A stretch of 64,000 nt of DNA from Salinibacterium amurskyense (GCF_002797685.1 NZ_PGFH01000003.1:1-64000), one strand, 5' to 3'; positions 7,988 to 17,801 are shown, numbered from the stretch's first letter. Numbers and translations are program-made. The notes: generated by a model not told the origin, from the sequence alone.

Positions 7988-8779
7988 CTAGTGAGATCGA
8001 AGAAAGTTCAACGAATCGTTATGAAGAATGCCATTTGTGGCGAGCGCACTGCCGTGCCAGGGGCCTTCTTCGCCGTCGACCGAGGTGAAACGTCCGCCGG
8101 CCTCCTGCACGATAGGGATGAGCGCCGCCATGTCGTAGGGCTGCAAATCGAATTCGCCCACGAGGTCTAGCGCGCCCTCAGCGAGCAACATATACGCCCA
8201 CATATCGCCGATGGCACGTGAACGCCACGTGGCGCGCGTGAGCGCAATAGCGGCATCCAAGCGACCTGCGCCATCCCACCCCGACAGGCTGTTGTAGCTG
8301 ATGGATGCGGCATCCAGCGCAGCCACCTTGCTGACGAAAATCTGCTCGGCCTCGCCATCGCGGGCCTGCGCGAACGCGCCGTGACCGGTTGCGGCCCACC
8401 AGCGCTTGCCGAGAGCCGGCGAGCTCACGACACCCACTTGCGGAACGCCGTCGATCACGAGCGAAATCAGGGTGCCCCAGATCGGGACTCCGCGCAAAAA
8501 GTTAGAGGTGCCGTCGATCGGGTCGATGATCCACTGACGGTTCGAGTCACCGGCCTCGCCGTACTCTTCACCGAGAATCGAATCGCCCGGGCGTGCAGCA
8601 GCAATGCCGGCACGGATGCTGCGCTCGACAGCCTTGTCGGCATCCGTTACCGGAGTGCGGTCAGGCTTCGTCGTGACCTCAAGATCGAGCGCGGTGAAGC
8701 GGTCGAGGGAGATGAGGTCGGCATCGCCTGCGAGAGCAAGGGCCAGAGAAAGATCGTCGGCGAGAGTGTATTCGGTCAC
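7988..8779 (-). CDS. hisN: Histidinol-phosphatase, inositol-monophosphatase type
   Basis: A 263-residue member of the Mg2+-dependent inositol monophosphatase fold. Seen: GEEYGE (about 69-74), the metal site WIIDPIDGTSNF (about 82-93) and GDMWAYMLLAEGALDLVG (about 193-210). In actinobacteria this version, next to rsgA and aroA, is the histidinol-phosphatase that completes histidine synthesis; general inositol phosphatase activity is the alternative. Its GTG start lies 6 bases after a TAGCGT -10 element inside the end of rsgA, so a leaderless message is likely. Confidence 0.87.
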   Translation of the reverse strand: MTEYTLADDLSLALALAGDADLISLDRFTALDLEVTTKPDRTPVTDADKAVERSIRAGIAAARPGDSILGEEYGEAGDSNRQWIIDPIDGTSNFLRGVPIWGTLISLVIDGVPQVGVVSSPALGKRWWAATGHGAFAQARDGEAEQIFVSKVAALDAASISYNSLSGWDGAGRLDAAIALTRATWRSRAIGDMWAYMLLAEGALDLVGEFDLQPYDMAALIPIVQEAGGRFTSVDGEEGPWHGSALATNGILHNDSLNFLRSH

Positions 8780-8781
8780 AG

Positions 8782-9843
8782 TTACACGCTAGCGGAACCG
8801 AGCGTCGTGATGAGCCGCTGGAACGAGTCAAGACGTAGCCGGCCGACCTCGCCCAGAGCGCCGGAAGCGACAGCCTCGGAGATGGCGCAGTCGGGAGCAT
8901 CCGGCAAGTGCGTGCAGCCGCGGGGGCAGTCTTCAGCGAGTTCGGCGAGATCAGTGAATGACGAAAGAATCTTGCTCGGGTCGATGTGCCCGAGCCCAAA
9001 CGAACGTACACCCGGGGTATCAACGACCCAGCCAGAACCGACGCGGTACGACATCGTTGACGATGAAGTGTGGCGCCCACGACCGGTAACCGAGTTGACG
9101 CGCCCCACCGCACGATTGGCATCCGGTACCAGGGCATTGACGAGCGTGGACTTGCCCACGCCCGAGTGCCCAACGGCTACCGTCGTGTGGCCTTCGAGAG
9201 CAGCGCGCAACTCGTCGAGGGGAACCTCATCAGAGCGGCTCGCGATGACCTTCAAGTCGAGACCGGCGAAGTTCTCCAAGAACGGTGCCGGGTCTTGCAA
9301 GTCAGTTTTAGTGATGCAGAGAATCGGATCAATTCCCGCGTCGTACGCAGCAACAAGATAGCGATCGACGAGTCGCGGTCGCGGCTCCGGGTCTGCTGCG
9401 GCAACAACAATGAGCATCTGGTCGGCGTTAGCGACAATGATGCGTTCGACGGCATCCGTGTCGTCGGCGCTTCGGCGCAAAAGTGTGGTGCGTTCGCGAA
9501 TGCGCACAATGCGCGAGAGGGTTCCTTCGGTGCCGCTCGTGTCGCCGACGAGATCAACCCAGTCGCCCGTGACGACAGAAACCTTGCCGTGCTGGTTGCG
9601 GCCTAGCTCACGAGCGCGGGCGGCAATGATCTGGCGTTCTTCGGGGGTTCCTTCGGCAACCCAGACGCCGTAGCGGCCGCGGTCGACGCTGAAGACGCGC
9701 CCTTCGATGGCATCCGAATGCTGCGGGCGAATTTTGCTGCGTGGCTTGTTGGCTTTGGGGTTCGGGCGCATGCGCACCGAACTCTCGTCGTATTCGCTGT
9801 AGGCGCGGTCGTCATCATCGTCGTCACCTGTGAGCCAACTCAT
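8782..9843 (-). CDS. rsgA: Small-subunit ribosome biogenesis GTPase RsgA
   Basis: A 353-residue circularly permuted GTPase that helps mature the 30S subunit. Seen in order: an acidic N-terminal tail, an OB-fold region, then G4 (TKTD), G1 (GHSGVGKST) and G3 (DTPGV), the permuted order typical of the family, and a C-terminal zinc site CPRGCTHLPDAPDC. The frame is open further upstream but ATG 9843 is chosen because it follows the aroA stop by only 2 bases and gives the family start. The order aroA-rsgA-hisN is common in actinobacteria. Confidence 0.95.
   Translation of the reverse strand: MSWLTGDDDDDDRAYSEYDESSVRMRPNPKANKPRSKIRPQHSDAIEGRVFSVDRGRYGVWVAEGTPEERQIIAARARELGRNQHGKVSVVTGDWVDLVGDTSGTEGTLSRIVRIRERTTLLRRSADDTDAVERIIVANADQMLIVVAAADPEPRPRLVDRYLVAAYDAGIDPILCITKTDLQDPAPFLENFAGLDLKVIASRSDEVPLDELRAALEGHTTVAVGHSGVGKSTLVNALVPDANRAVGRVNSVTGRGRHTSSSTMSYRVGSGWVVDTPGVRSFGLGHIDPSKILSSFTDLAELAEDCPRGCTHLPDAPDCAISEAVASGALGEVGRLRLDSFQRLITTLGSASV
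8786..8791 (-). promoter_or_regulatory. -10 element for leaderless hisN
   Basis: TAGCGT on the minus strand, 6 bases before the hisN GTG and inside the last codons of rsgA. No Shine-Dalgarno fits in the gap. Confidence 0.5.
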
Positions 9844-9845
9844 TG

Positions 9846-11252
9846 TTAGAGCAGCCCGAGGGTGTCGGTGGTGAGGGGTGCGTCGCCGACCAGCGTGCGC
9901 CACAGCTCGGGGAACTGGGGGAGCGTCTTAGCGGTTGACTCGATGCCCTCGATCTCGATGCCCTCAACGGCAAGGCCAATGATTGCTCCGGCCGTCGACA
10001 TCCGGTGATCTTCGTAACTGTGCCAGATGCCGCCGTGCAGATCGGCGGGCTCGATGTGAAGCCCGTCGTCGAGTTCGGTGACGGATCCGCCGAGTGCGTT
10101 GATCTCGGTGCGCAGAGCAGCAAGACGGTCGGTTTCGTGTCCGCGAAGGTGGCCGATGCCGGTGATTGTGCTGGCGGAGGACGCCAGCGCTGCAAGAGCG
10201 ACGATCGCGGGAGCGAGTTCGCCGCCCGTGGAAAGGTCGAGCTCGATTCCGGGGTAGCGCTGACCGCCAACGACTCCCGCGCCTCCGTCGATCGTGAGTG
10301 CGCCATCTTTGCGAATGGCGGTTGCGCCGAACAGCGGGAGCAACTGCTCAAGATCAGCGCCCACCTGGGTGGTGGTATCGGGCCAGCCCTCAATCGTGAC
10401 AGTTCCGCCCGCAACGACAGCGGCAGCCAAGAAAGGAGCAGCGTTAGAGAGATCAGGTTCGAGAACGACATCGATGGCGCGGATCGGTCCAGCGGGAACA
10501 ACCCACACGCCAGGCTCGGGGCTTTCGACAACAACGCCGCGCGCAGCGAGGCACTCAACCGTCATCTCGATGTGCGGCATGCTCGGTAGTTTTTCGCCGG
10601 TGTGACGCAGCGTCAAGCCATTCTCAAAGCGAGCCGCTGCGAGTAAGAGCCCGGAAACGAACTGGCTGGATGCGGATGCATCGATGCTGACTTCGCCACC
10701 GGCTACCTTCCCCATGCCATACAGGCTGAAAGGAAGGGTGCCGCGGCCGTCGTCGGAGACATCGACGCCCAAAGCGCGCAACGAGTCAATCGTGGTGCGC
10801 ATCGGGCGACGGAGAGCTGCTTCGTCACCATCGAACGCGACAGGGCCGAGTGCGAGAGCGGCAACGGGAGGCAGGAAGCGCATGACGGTGCCCGCAAGGC
10901 CGCAGTCGATGGATGTTCCGCCCTCGAGTTCACCGGGGGTGACCTGCAGGTCGGGGCCGAAAGCATTGCCGGTCGGGATCTCCGTGATTCCGACACCGAG
11001 CGCGCGCAAGGCCTGGATCATCAGGGCGCTGTCGCGCGAGTGCAGCGGAGAGTGCAGGCGCGAGGGGCCATCGGAGAGCGCCGCCAAGATCAATTCGCGG
11101 TTCGTGAGGCTCTTACTGCCCGGCAAACTCAGCGATGCCGAGAGTGCGTGAGTGACGGTCGGCGCCGGCCAGTTTCCGGGCACCGTGGTGTCTGGCACCG
11201 TCTCGTCGTCATACGGGCTGAACTCTGGGTTGGAATACTTAGATACGAACAT
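9846..11252 (-). CDS. aroA: 3-phosphoshikimate 1-carboxyvinyltransferase (EPSP synthase)
   Basis: A 468-residue EPSP synthase of the shikimate pathway, joining shikimate 3-phosphate and phosphoenolpyruvate. Seen: [17 protein letters not shown] (about 43-59) for substrate binding, [14 protein letters not shown], the RPMRTTID stretch and C-terminal [17 protein letters not shown]. The N-terminus is some 30 residues longer than in many homologues ([17 protein letters not shown]...), a common actinobacterial extension. Its start codon overlaps the SigH-type promoter that reads the opposite way, so aroA and sigH share a 49-base divergent control region. Confidence 0.95.
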   Translation of the reverse strand: MFVSKYSNPEFSPYDDETVPDTTVPGNWPAPTVTHALSASLSLPGSKSLTNRELILAALSDGPSRLHSPLHSRDSALMIQALRALGVGITEIPTGNAFGPDLQVTPGELEGGTSIDCGLAGTVMRFLPPVAALALGPVAFDGDEAALRRPMRTTIDSLRALGVDVSDDGRGTLPFSLYGMGKVAGGEVSIDASASSQFVSGLLLAAARFENGLTLRHTGEKLPSMPHIEMTVECLAARGVVVESPEPGVWVVPAGPIRAIDVVLEPDLSNAAPFLAAAVVAGGTVTIEGWPDTTTQVGADLEQLLPLFGATAIRKDGALTIDGGAGVVGGQRYPGIELDLSTGGELAPAIVALAALASSASTITGIGHLRGHETDRLAALRTEINALGGSVTELDDGLHIEPADLHGGIWHSYEDHRMSTAGAIIGLAVEGIEIEGIESTAKTLPQFPELWRTLVGDAPLTTDTLGLL

Positions 11253-11257
11253 CAGTT
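11232..11257 (+). promoter_or_regulatory. SigH/SigR-type promoter of sigH-rsrA
   Basis: GGAAT (11232-11236), an 18-base spacer and GTT (11255-11257): an exact match to the GGAAT-N18-GTT promoter of the actinobacterial redox sigma factor SigR/SigH. It lies about 45 bases before sigH, so SigH should drive its own operon. It overlaps the first codons of aroA on the other strand. Confidence 0.85.
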
Positions 11258-11261
11258 ACTA

Positions 11262-11267
11262 AGAGTA
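11262..11267 (-). promoter_or_regulatory. -10 element for aroA
   Basis: TACTCT on the minus strand ends 9 bases before the aroA ATG, giving transcription at or just before the start codon. It sits back to back with the sigH promoter. Confidence 0.4.
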
Positions 11268-11301
11268 TCGGCGTTTTAGACCCCACGGAGGAGGCGCCCG
11301 T

Positions 11302-11988
11302 ATGACAGCAGTACTGAGTACTCAGCAGGATGTAGTGATCAGCGAACTAGAATTGTCGCTAATGACTACCGACAGAGTTGAGCCCAGCGCCACTGATGCT
11401 GCCGCTGACGACAAGCGACGACAGTTTGAAGAGCAGGCGCTGCCCTTTATGGACCAGCTTTTTGGCGCCGCCATGCGCATGACCCGCAATCCCACCGACG
11501 CCGCAGATCTCGTTCAAGAGACCTTCATCAAGGCGTTTCAGGCATTCGGTCAATTTCAGCAGGGCACAAACCTGAAGGCCTGGTTGTACCGCATCCAGAC
11601 CAACACGTTCATCAATATTTATCGCAAGAATCAGCGGAACCCGTATCAGGGCACCATCGATGAACTCGAAGACTGGCAGTTGGGTGGCGCAGAATCGGTC
11701 ACTCAGTCGGTTTCGACGCGTTCGGCTGAAGCAGAAGCCATCGATCACCTGCCTGACAGTGCGGTGAAGGATGCCCTCCAGTCGATCCCCGAAGACTTCC
11801 GCCTCGCGGTCTACTTCGCCGACGTCGAAGGCTTCTCCTATCAAGAGATCGCCGACATTATGAAAACCCCCGTAGGCACCGTAATGAGCCGACTGCACCG
11901 TGGCCGTCGCATGTTGCGTGAACTACTGGCCGACTACGCGCGTGACCGCACCCCCGGCACGCCAGCAGCATCAAGGAGCACCAAATGA
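11302..11988 (+). CDS. sigH: ECF RNA polymerase sigma factor, SigH/SigR (redox stress) type
   Basis: A 228-residue sigma-70 factor of the SigH/SigR group that turns on thiol-oxidative stress genes. Seen: region 2 with ATDLVQETF-like [17 protein letters not shown] (about 67-83) and [19 protein letters not shown], then region 4 with [27 protein letters not shown] (about 178-204). The start at 11302 follows GGAGGA; an in-frame ATG 20 codons later gives a shorter form, of interest because SigR in Streptomyces has two isoforms. The stop overlaps the rsrA start (ATGA). A perfect self-promoter lies upstream. Confidence 0.96.
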   Translation: MTAVLSTQQDVVISELELSLMTTDRVEPSATDAAADDKRRQFEEQALPFMDQLFGAAMRMTRNPTDAADLVQETFIKAFQAFGQFQQGTNLKAWLYRIQTNTFINIYRKNQRNPYQGTIDELEDWQLGGAESVTQSVSTRSAEAEAIDHLPDSAVKDALQSIPEDFRLAVYFADVEGFSYQEIADIMKTPVGTVMSRLHRGRRMLRELLADYARDRTPGTPAASRSTK

Positions 11989-12215
11989 CCGACTGCGGTT
12001 GCGAAAAAGCAAAAGCCGAACTCGAGGAATACCTCGACCGCGAACTCAACGAAGCAGATTTTCAGGATGTTTCGGATCACCTTGACAACTGCGAGTCCTG
12101 CTCAAGCGAACACCTCGTTGCTCTCGCGCTGAAGCTCAAGGTCAAGCAGGCCTGTCGTGAGACAGCGCCCGATAATCTGCGGAGCGCGATTCTGTCGAAG
12201 CTGGCAGACGCGTAA
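11985..12215 (+). CDS. rsrA: Zinc anti-sigma factor RsrA
   Basis: A 76-residue zinc-binding anti-sigma factor. Seen: an early [18 protein letters not shown] segment and the ZAS motif HLDNCESC (H-x3-C-x2-C, about 34-41). In this family disulfide stress oxidises the zinc cysteines, zinc is lost and the sigma factor is released. It overlaps the sigH stop by 4 bases, so the two are made in linked amounts. The terminator after it is strong. Confidence 0.95.
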   Translation: MTDCGCEKAKAELEEYLDRELNEADFQDVSDHLDNCESCSSEHLVALALKLKVKQACRETAPDNLRSAILSKLADA

Positions 12216-12258
12216 CAAGAACTCCCACGCTGAGCACCCTGAGTGCTCACCGCATAAC

Positions 12259-12294
12259 AAAAGCGGGCATCCTCCGAAGAGGATGCCCGCTTTT
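12259..12294. terminator. Bidirectional terminator between rsrA and kgd
   Basis: Perfect 15-base inverted repeat AAAAGCGGGCATCCT / AGGATGCCCGCTTTT with a 6-base loop. The A and T tracts make it an intrinsic terminator in both directions, serving sigH-rsrA and the convergent kgd. Confidence 0.95.
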
Positions 12295-12311
12295 CGTTAA
12301 CGCGGTTGCGG

Positions 12312-15300
12312 TTACGGCTGGGTAATCGCGTGGTCGATCAGTTCAGCCTGCTCGAGAGCGCTGCGCTTCGACGAACCGGTCGCCGGTGAGGCGGATGCCG
12401 GACGCGAGGCGAGCTTGATGTCGCGCGACTGAATGTGGCGCTGCAGTTCCAAGCTAATGAACGGCCAAGCACCCTGGTTCTCAGGCTCATCCTGAGTCCA
12501 CACGATGTCAGCGTTCGGGTACTGGTCGAGCACGGTCGTCATGTCGGCAACGGGGAGCGGGTAGAACTGCTCGATGCGCACGACGGCGATGTGCTTGATC
12601 TCGCGCTTGTCGAGCTCAGCGACGATGTCGTAGTACGTCTTGCCTGAGGTGACGATAACGCGAGTGACGGCCGACTTGTCGTCGAGACGAACATCGTCAA
12701 TAACGGGTTCGAAACGACCACTCGTGAAGTCAGCGACATCGCTCGTGGCACCGCGCAAGCGAAGCATCGCCTTGGGGGTGAACACGATCAACGGGCGACG
12801 CGGACGCGAGTACGCCTGACGACGCAGCAAGTGGAAGTACGACGCGGGAGTCGACGGGCGAGCCACGATCATGTTGTTCTCAGCACACATCTGGAGGTAG
12901 CGCTCGATGCGGGCAGACGAGTGATCGGGGCCTTGACCCTCGTAACCGTGCGGAAGCAGCATGACAACGCTCGAGCGCTGCGACCACTTCTGCTCGGCGC
13001 TCGAGATGAACTCGTCAACGACGATCTGGGCACCGTTGGCGAAGTCACCGAACTGGGCTTCCCACATGACGAGTGCGTCGGCGCGCTCTACCGAGTAGCC
13101 GTACTCGAAACCGAGTGCCGCGTACTCGCTGAGCAGCGAGTCATAGATCCAGAAACGTGACTGGTTCTCTGAGAGATTCTGCAGCGGCAGCCACTCTTGG
13201 CCGTTTTCGCGGTCGTGAAGCACCGCGTGGCGCTGCACGAAGGTGCCTCGACGAGCATCCTGACCGGCCATGCGAACCGGGGTACCCTCGAGCAGCACGG
13301 ACCCGATGGCGAGCAACTCAGCGAAGGCCCAGTCGATGCCACCCTTGCGGCTCATGTCGGTGCGCTTCTTGAGTAGTGCCTGCAGCTTCTTGTGAACCGA
13401 GAAGTTGGCCGGAGGGTTGGCGTGAGCGTCACCGATGAGGTGAACAACGCTCTCGTCGATTCCCGTCGTGATGGGCTCACCAATGGCGTCGTCGCGCTGT
13501 GAACCAGGACGCTCAAGGTCAGAAACTCCGTTGCCATCCTTGGTGAGGATGGGCATCGAACCGGTCTGAGCGGCATGCGTTTCGGCGAAAGCGCGCTCCA
13601 GGCGGTCTTGGAAGTCCTGGTGGCTTGCTTCGTACTCTTCCTGAGTGATGTCGCCACGACCGACGAGGCCCTCGGTGTAGAGGGTACGAACGGAGCGCTT
13701 GGCTTCAATCAGGTTGTACATGAGCGGCTGCGTCATCGAGGGGTCGTCACCCTCGTTGTGACCGCGGCGGCGGTAGCAAATCAGGTCGATAACAACGTCG
13801 CGGTGGAACTTCTGGCGGTACGCGAACGCGAGCTCTGCAACGCGAACAACAGCCTCTGGGTCATCACCGTTCACGTGGAAGATCGGAGCCTGGACTGTCT
13901 TGGCAACATCTGTCGAGTATTGCGACGTGCGGCCTTCGCTCGGCGGCGTCGTGAAGCCAACCTGGTTGTTGATGTTCACGTGGATGGTGCCACCCGTGCG
14001 GTAGGCACGCAGTTGCGACATCTGCAAGATTTCAACAACGATTCCCTGACCAGCCATCGCGGCATCGCCGTGAACCATGACGGGCAGAACGGCGTACGAG
14101 CCGATGGGGCGACGGTCCTGCTTGGCGCGGACAATGCCTTCGAGCACGCCATCGACAGCTTCAAGGTGCGAGGGGTTAGCGGCGAGGTAGACGGGAATCT
14201 GGCGACCGTCAGCAGCAGTGAAGGTGCCCTCGGTGCCGAGGTGGTACTTCACGTCACCGGAGCCCTGAACGGTGCGCGGGTCTTGGGTTCCCTCGAACTC
14301 GCGGAAGATCTGACCGTAGGTCTTTCCGGCGATGTTCGTGAGCACGCTCAGGCGGCCACGGTGAGCCATGCCGATGGCAACCTCTTCAAGGTTGGCTTCA
14401 GCGGCCTTCTGAATGACGGCATCCAGCAGAGCAATCGTGGACTCGCCACCCTCAAGGCTGAAGCGCTTCTGCCCTACATACTTGGTCTGCAGGAACGTCT
14501 CGAAAGCTTCTGCCTCGTTGAGCTTGCCCAAGATGCGCATCTGCTCGTCGTGGGTCGGCTTCGTGTACGGCTTCTCAACGTGATCCTGAATCCAGCGACG
14601 CTGTTCAGGGTCTTGAATGTGCATGTACTCGATGCCAACGGTGCGGCAGTAGGCGTCGCGCAGCATTCCGAGAATTTCGCGGAGCAGTGCCTGGCGCTTG
14701 CCACCGAAACCACCCGTGACGAACTCGCGGTCGAGATCCCAGAAGGTAAGACCGTGGCTCGAAATGTCGAGGTCGGGGTGCGAACGCTGACGGTACTCCA
14801 GCGGGTCGGTGTCAGCCATGAGGTGACCGCGAACGCGGAAGGAGTTAATGAGCTCGTGAACGCGCGAGGTCTTGTTGATGTTGTCAGCAAGGTCGACGCT
14901 GATGTCGTTCGCCCAGTGAATGGGGTCGTACGGGATGCGCAATGCGGCGAAGATGTCTTCGTAGAAGTGGTTCTCGCCGATGAGACGCTCGTGAATCTTC
15001 TTGAGGAACTCGCCGGAACCAGCACCCTGAATGACGCGGTGGTCGTAAGTGCTCGTCAGTGTGATGGTCTTGCCGATACCCAGCTCAGTGAGGGTGCGAA
15101 GGCTTGCACCTTGGAACTCTGCCGGGTACTCGAGGGCGCCAGCGCCAACGATCGTTCCCGAACCGCGCATGAGGCGGGGGACCGAGTGTTCGGTACCGAT
15201 GCCGCCGGGGTTGGTGAGCGAAATGGTGTTACCCATGTAGTCAGCGCCGGTGAGCTTGTTGGCGCGAGCGCGAGACACTACATCTTCATAGGCGGCAAGG

Positions 15301-16139
15301 AACTCGCCGAAGCCCATGGTTTCAGCATTCTTGATGCCGGGAACAACGAGAGAACGCGTGCCGTCAGGCTTCGGCATGTCGATGGCGATGCCGAGGTTGA
15401 TGTGCGCGGGAGTAACAACCGAAGGCTTACCGTCGGGCTCGTCGTAGAAGACGTTCTGGCTCGGGAACTCCTTGAGAGTTTCGATGATGGCCCACGCGAT
15501 GAGGTGAGTGAACGACACCTTGCCACCGCGAGCACGCTTGAGGTGGTTGTTGATAACGATGCGGTTGTCGATCATGAGCTTCGCCGGAATGGTGCGAACG
15601 CTCGTGGCGGTCGGAACCGTGAGGCTCGAGTCCATGTTCGAGGCGAGAGCCTTGGCTGCACCGCGCAGGGGAGCGACAACGTTCTCGGCCTTGGGCTTGG
15701 CGTCAGCCTCAGCCTTCAACGTCTCGATGGGAGTCGTGGTGGGGGCCTCGGCCGGAATCGGCTGGGGCTTCGCTTGGACCGAAGTCGTGCGAGCGACAGG
15801 CTGGCTGCCCGTGCTGGGGTTGGCCTCATCTGCGAAGGGCTTCTCAGCGGGTGCTGCTGCAGGAGCTGCAGGAGCGGCTTCGCTGGCGGCCTGCGGTGCA
15901 GCGGGCGTCGTCGCCGGTGCTGCAGCTGGCGCATCCGGCGTCGTTGACGCGGGAGCCGTTGTGGTGGGAGCTGAGTCTTTCGAAGGGTTATAGGTCTCGA
16001 GGAAGGGCCACCACGCCTCATCCACAAGATTCTTGTCTTCGAGGTACTTTGCGTACATCTCGTCGACCAACCATTCGTTGGCCCCGAAGTCGCCCGAGGA
16101 GTCTCCGTCCGCTGCGATTCCGGTTACTTGGCCTGACAC
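12312..16139 (-). CDS. kgd: Multifunctional 2-oxoglutarate dehydrogenase E1/E2 protein (Kgd/OdhA)
   Basis: A 1275-residue fusion found in actinobacteria that feeds the TCA cycle: an E2-like succinyltransferase domain joined to a thiamine diphosphate E1 domain. Seen: N-terminal SGDFGANEWLVDEMYAKYL helix, a Pro/Ala/Thr-rich linker, the acyltransferase domain with the SFTHLIAWA stretch and DHRVIQGAGSG, then E1 with GMAHRGRLSVLTN, GDAAMAGQG and the YRRRGHNEGDDPSMTQP block, and the C-terminal transketolase-like region. There is no lipoyl domain, as usual here. A GTG at 16172 is in frame, but GTG 16139 matches homologues (MSGQVTG...) and has an AGGCGG ribosome site. Confidence 0.95.
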   Translation of the reverse strand: MSGQVTGIAADGDSSGDFGANEWLVDEMYAKYLEDKNLVDEAWWPFLETYNPSKDSAPTTTAPASTTPDAPAAAPATTPAAPQAASEAAPAAPAAAPAEKPFADEANPSTGSQPVARTTSVQAKPQPIPAEAPTTTPIETLKAEADAKPKAENVVAPLRGAAKALASNMDSSLTVPTATSVRTIPAKLMIDNRIVINNHLKRARGGKVSFTHLIAWAIIETLKEFPSQNVFYDEPDGKPSVVTPAHINLGIAIDMPKPDGTRSLVVPGIKNAETMGFGEFLAAYEDVVSRARANKLTGADYMGNTISLTNPGGIGTEHSVPRLMRGSGTIVGAGALEYPAEFQGASLRTLTELGIGKTITLTSTYDHRVIQGAGSGEFLKKIHERLIGENHFYEDIFAALRIPYDPIHWANDISVDLADNINKTSRVHELINSFRVRGHLMADTDPLEYRQRSHPDLDISSHGLTFWDLDREFVTGGFGGKRQALLREILGMLRDAYCRTVGIEYMHIQDPEQRRWIQDHVEKPYTKPTHDEQMRILGKLNEAEAFETFLQTKYVGQKRFSLEGGESTIALLDAVIQKAAEANLEEVAIGMAHRGRLSVLTNIAGKTYGQIFREFEGTQDPRTVQGSGDVKYHLGTEGTFTAADGRQIPVYLAANPSHLEAVDGVLEGIVRAKQDRRPIGSYAVLPVMVHGDAAMAGQGIVVEILQMSQLRAYRTGGTIHVNINNQVGFTTPPSEGRTSQYSTDVAKTVQAPIFHVNGDDPEAVVRVAELAFAYRQKFHRDVVIDLICYRRRGHNEGDDPSMTQPLMYNLIEAKRSVRTLYTEGLVGRGDITQEEYEASHQDFQDRLERAFAETHAAQTGSMPILTKDGNGVSDLERPGSQRDDAIGEPITTGIDESVVHLIGDAHANPPANFSVHKKLQALLKKRTDMSRKGGIDWAFAELLAIGSVLLEGTPVRMAGQDARRGTFVQRHAVLHDRENGQEWLPLQNLSENQSRFWIYDSLLSEYAALGFEYGYSVERADALVMWEAQFGDFANGAQIVVDEFISSAEQKWSQRSSVVMLLPHGYEGQGPDHSSARIERYLQMCAENNMIVARPSTPASYFHLLRRQAYSRPRRPLIVFTPKAMLRLRGATSDVADFTSGRFEPVIDDVRLDDKSAVTRVIVTSGKTYYDIVAELDKREIKHIAVVRIEQFYPLPVADMTTVLDQYPNADIVWTQDEPENQGAWPFISLELQRHIQSRDIKLASRPASASPATGSSKRSALEQAELIDHAITQP

Positions 16140-16306
16140 GTCAAACCGCCTACTTTCAGTTCTGGTGTTCACTTCAACGACGCGCAGTCTGCGCGCCAGA
16201 CATCCCCACCAATGTTAATCGCTTTGTTGTGCGTCTGCTGGTCGTGAGGCGGCGATCTTCGTTATTTTCATGACTTTTTTGCAGATTGTTTTCGAGTAGT
16301 GACCTT

Positions 16307-16312
16307 TAGGCT
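16307..16312 (+). promoter_or_regulatory. -10 element for leaderless guaB1
   Basis: TAGGCT ends exactly 7 bases before ATG 16320. This spacing decides the start against upstream in-frame codons. Confidence 0.55.
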
Positions 16313-16319
16313 CGTGACC

Positions 16320-17756
16320 ATGGATTTCTACGAGACCACGCCCACCCACGATTTGACCTACTCAGACGTGTTTTTGGTGCCGAGCCACTCGTCGGTGGGG
16401 AGCCGGATGTCGGTTTCGCTCGCCCCGGGAGACGGTACCTCGGCCACCATCCCTCTCGTTGCTTCGAACATGAACTCCGTCACGGGCCCACGCTTGGCCG
16501 CGAGTCTCGCTCGCCGCGGTGGACTCGGAGTGCTGCCGCAAGACCTCAGTGACACCGATATGGCGGATGCTCTGGCCTGGGTGCGCGCCCAGCCCATCGA
16601 TCTCGATTCCGCCGTGTTCTTGAGCCCGCAAGACACCGTGGAACAAGCGCTACTTCTGGTTCCACCGCTCGCCGGCCACGGCGTTGTACTGATGAACGAC
16701 GGCGCGCTCGCCGGAGTGGTGGATGCCGAACGCCTGGCCACTGCGTTGCCCGGTGCTGAACTGGGCGATATCGCCGGCGCTGACACCCACGCCATTGAGC
16801 GCGCAGACTTCGGTAGTGCCCGCGAGCTCTTCGACCTTCTGGTGGAGCGCGACCGTAACTTCGCCCCTGTTGTGGATGGTGGCACGGTAGTCGGCACCAC
16901 AAGTAAGACGAGTGCGCTCCGTTCCACTCTCTATACCCCAGCGCTCGACAGCGAAGGCAAGCTTGCCGTCGCTGCCGCGCTCGGAATTAACGGTGACGTT
17001 GCCGCGAAGGCTCGTGCCCTCGTCGCCGCTGGCGCGAGCACCCTCGTTCTTGACACCGCGCACGGCCATCAAGAAGGGATGGTGCGAGCCGTTGAGATCG
17101 TGGCCGCGCTTGACCTGGGCGTACCGATTGTCGCCGGCAATGTCGTGACGAGTGCCGCCGTTCGCGATCTCGTGGGCGCGGGCGCCACGATCATCAAAGT
17201 CGGCGTTGGGCCCGGCGCCATGTGCACCACGCGCATGATGACCGCGGTCGGTCGCCCCCAGTTCTCTGCCGTGCTCGAAACCGCGGCAACCGCTCGTGAA
17301 CTCGGCGCGCACGTGTGGGCAGATGGCGGAGTGCGCTACCCGCGTGACGTTGCGCTCGCGCTCGCGGCGGGCGGAGCATCCGTCATGATCGGCTCCTGGT
17401 TTGCCGGCACGATCGAAGCGCCGGGAGAGTTGCGCACCGACGACGCCGGCGCTCTCTACAAGACCAGCTGGGGGATGGCATCCACAAAGGCCGTACGCGC
17501 TCGCTTCGGCGGGCTCGACGCCTACGAACTCGCGCGCAAGGAACTCTTTGCCGAAGGTATCTCGGGCTCGAAAATCTACCTCGACCCTGCTCGCCCGTCG
17601 ATCGATGACCTCGTTGACATGATCACCTCGGGAGTGCGCAGTTCGTGCACCTACGCCGGTGCTGCAAACCTGCGTGAGTTTCGGGAGCGCGCCCTCGTGG
17701 GAATCCAGTCGGCAGCAGGGTACGAAGAGGGCAAAGCCTTGCCTGTGAGCTGGTAA
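16320..17756 (+). CDS. guaB1: GuaB1 family IMP dehydrogenase-related protein
   Basis: A 478-residue TIM-barrel protein with an inserted CBS pair (about 90-200). Seen: VPLVASNMNSV-type stretch (PLVASNMNSVTG, about 45-56), LDTAHGHQEGM, the catalytic loop GVGPGAMCTTRMMTAVGRPQ with its Cys, and WADGGVRYPRDVALALAAG. The loop with MCTTRMMTAVGRPQ marks the GuaB1 group; the mycobacterial member was shown to be a GMP reductase rather than an IMP dehydrogenase, so a purine-salvage role (GMP to IMP) is more likely. ATG 16320 is chosen because TAGGCT lies 7 bases before it. Confidence 0.88.
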   Translation: MDFYETTPTHDLTYSDVFLVPSHSSVGSRMSVSLAPGDGTSATIPLVASNMNSVTGPRLAASLARRGGLGVLPQDLSDTDMADALAWVRAQPIDLDSAVFLSPQDTVEQALLLVPPLAGHGVVLMNDGALAGVVDAERLATALPGAELGDIAGADTHAIERADFGSARELFDLLVERDRNFAPVVDGGTVVGTTSKTSALRSTLYTPALDSEGKLAVAAALGINGDVAAKARALVAAGASTLVLDTAHGHQEGMVRAVEIVAALDLGVPIVAGNVVTSAAVRDLVGAGATIIKVGVGPGAMCTTRMMTAVGRPQFSAVLETAATARELGAHVWADGGVRYPRDVALALAAGGASVMIGSWFAGTIEAPGELRTDDAGALYKTSWGMASTKAVRARFGGLDAYELARKELFAEGISGSKIYLDPARPSIDDLVDMITSGVRSSCTYAGAANLREFRERALVGIQSAAGYEEGKALPVSW

Positions 17757-17785
17757 CGCAACTCTCGTTTCTCAGCGATTTGTCC

Positions 17786-17791
17786 TATACT
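17786..17791 (+). promoter_or_regulatory. -10 element for CNNM leader ORF
   Basis: TATACT, a near-consensus -10, ends 10 bases before the leader ATG at 17802. The message would begin within a few bases of that ATG, so the leader ORF is close to leaderless. Confidence 0.6.
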
Positions 17792-17801
17792 CAAGCCCAT
17801 A

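Noticed and set aside
13575-15947. Long open frame on the plus strand antisense to kgd
   Set aside because: High-GC codon usage on one strand leaves long open frames on the other. The sense frame carries clear Kgd motifs; the antisense product has none.
16140-16172. Longer N-terminus of Kgd from GTG 16172
   Set aside because: No ribosome site; GTG 16139 has AGGCGG and gives the homologous start MSGQVTG.
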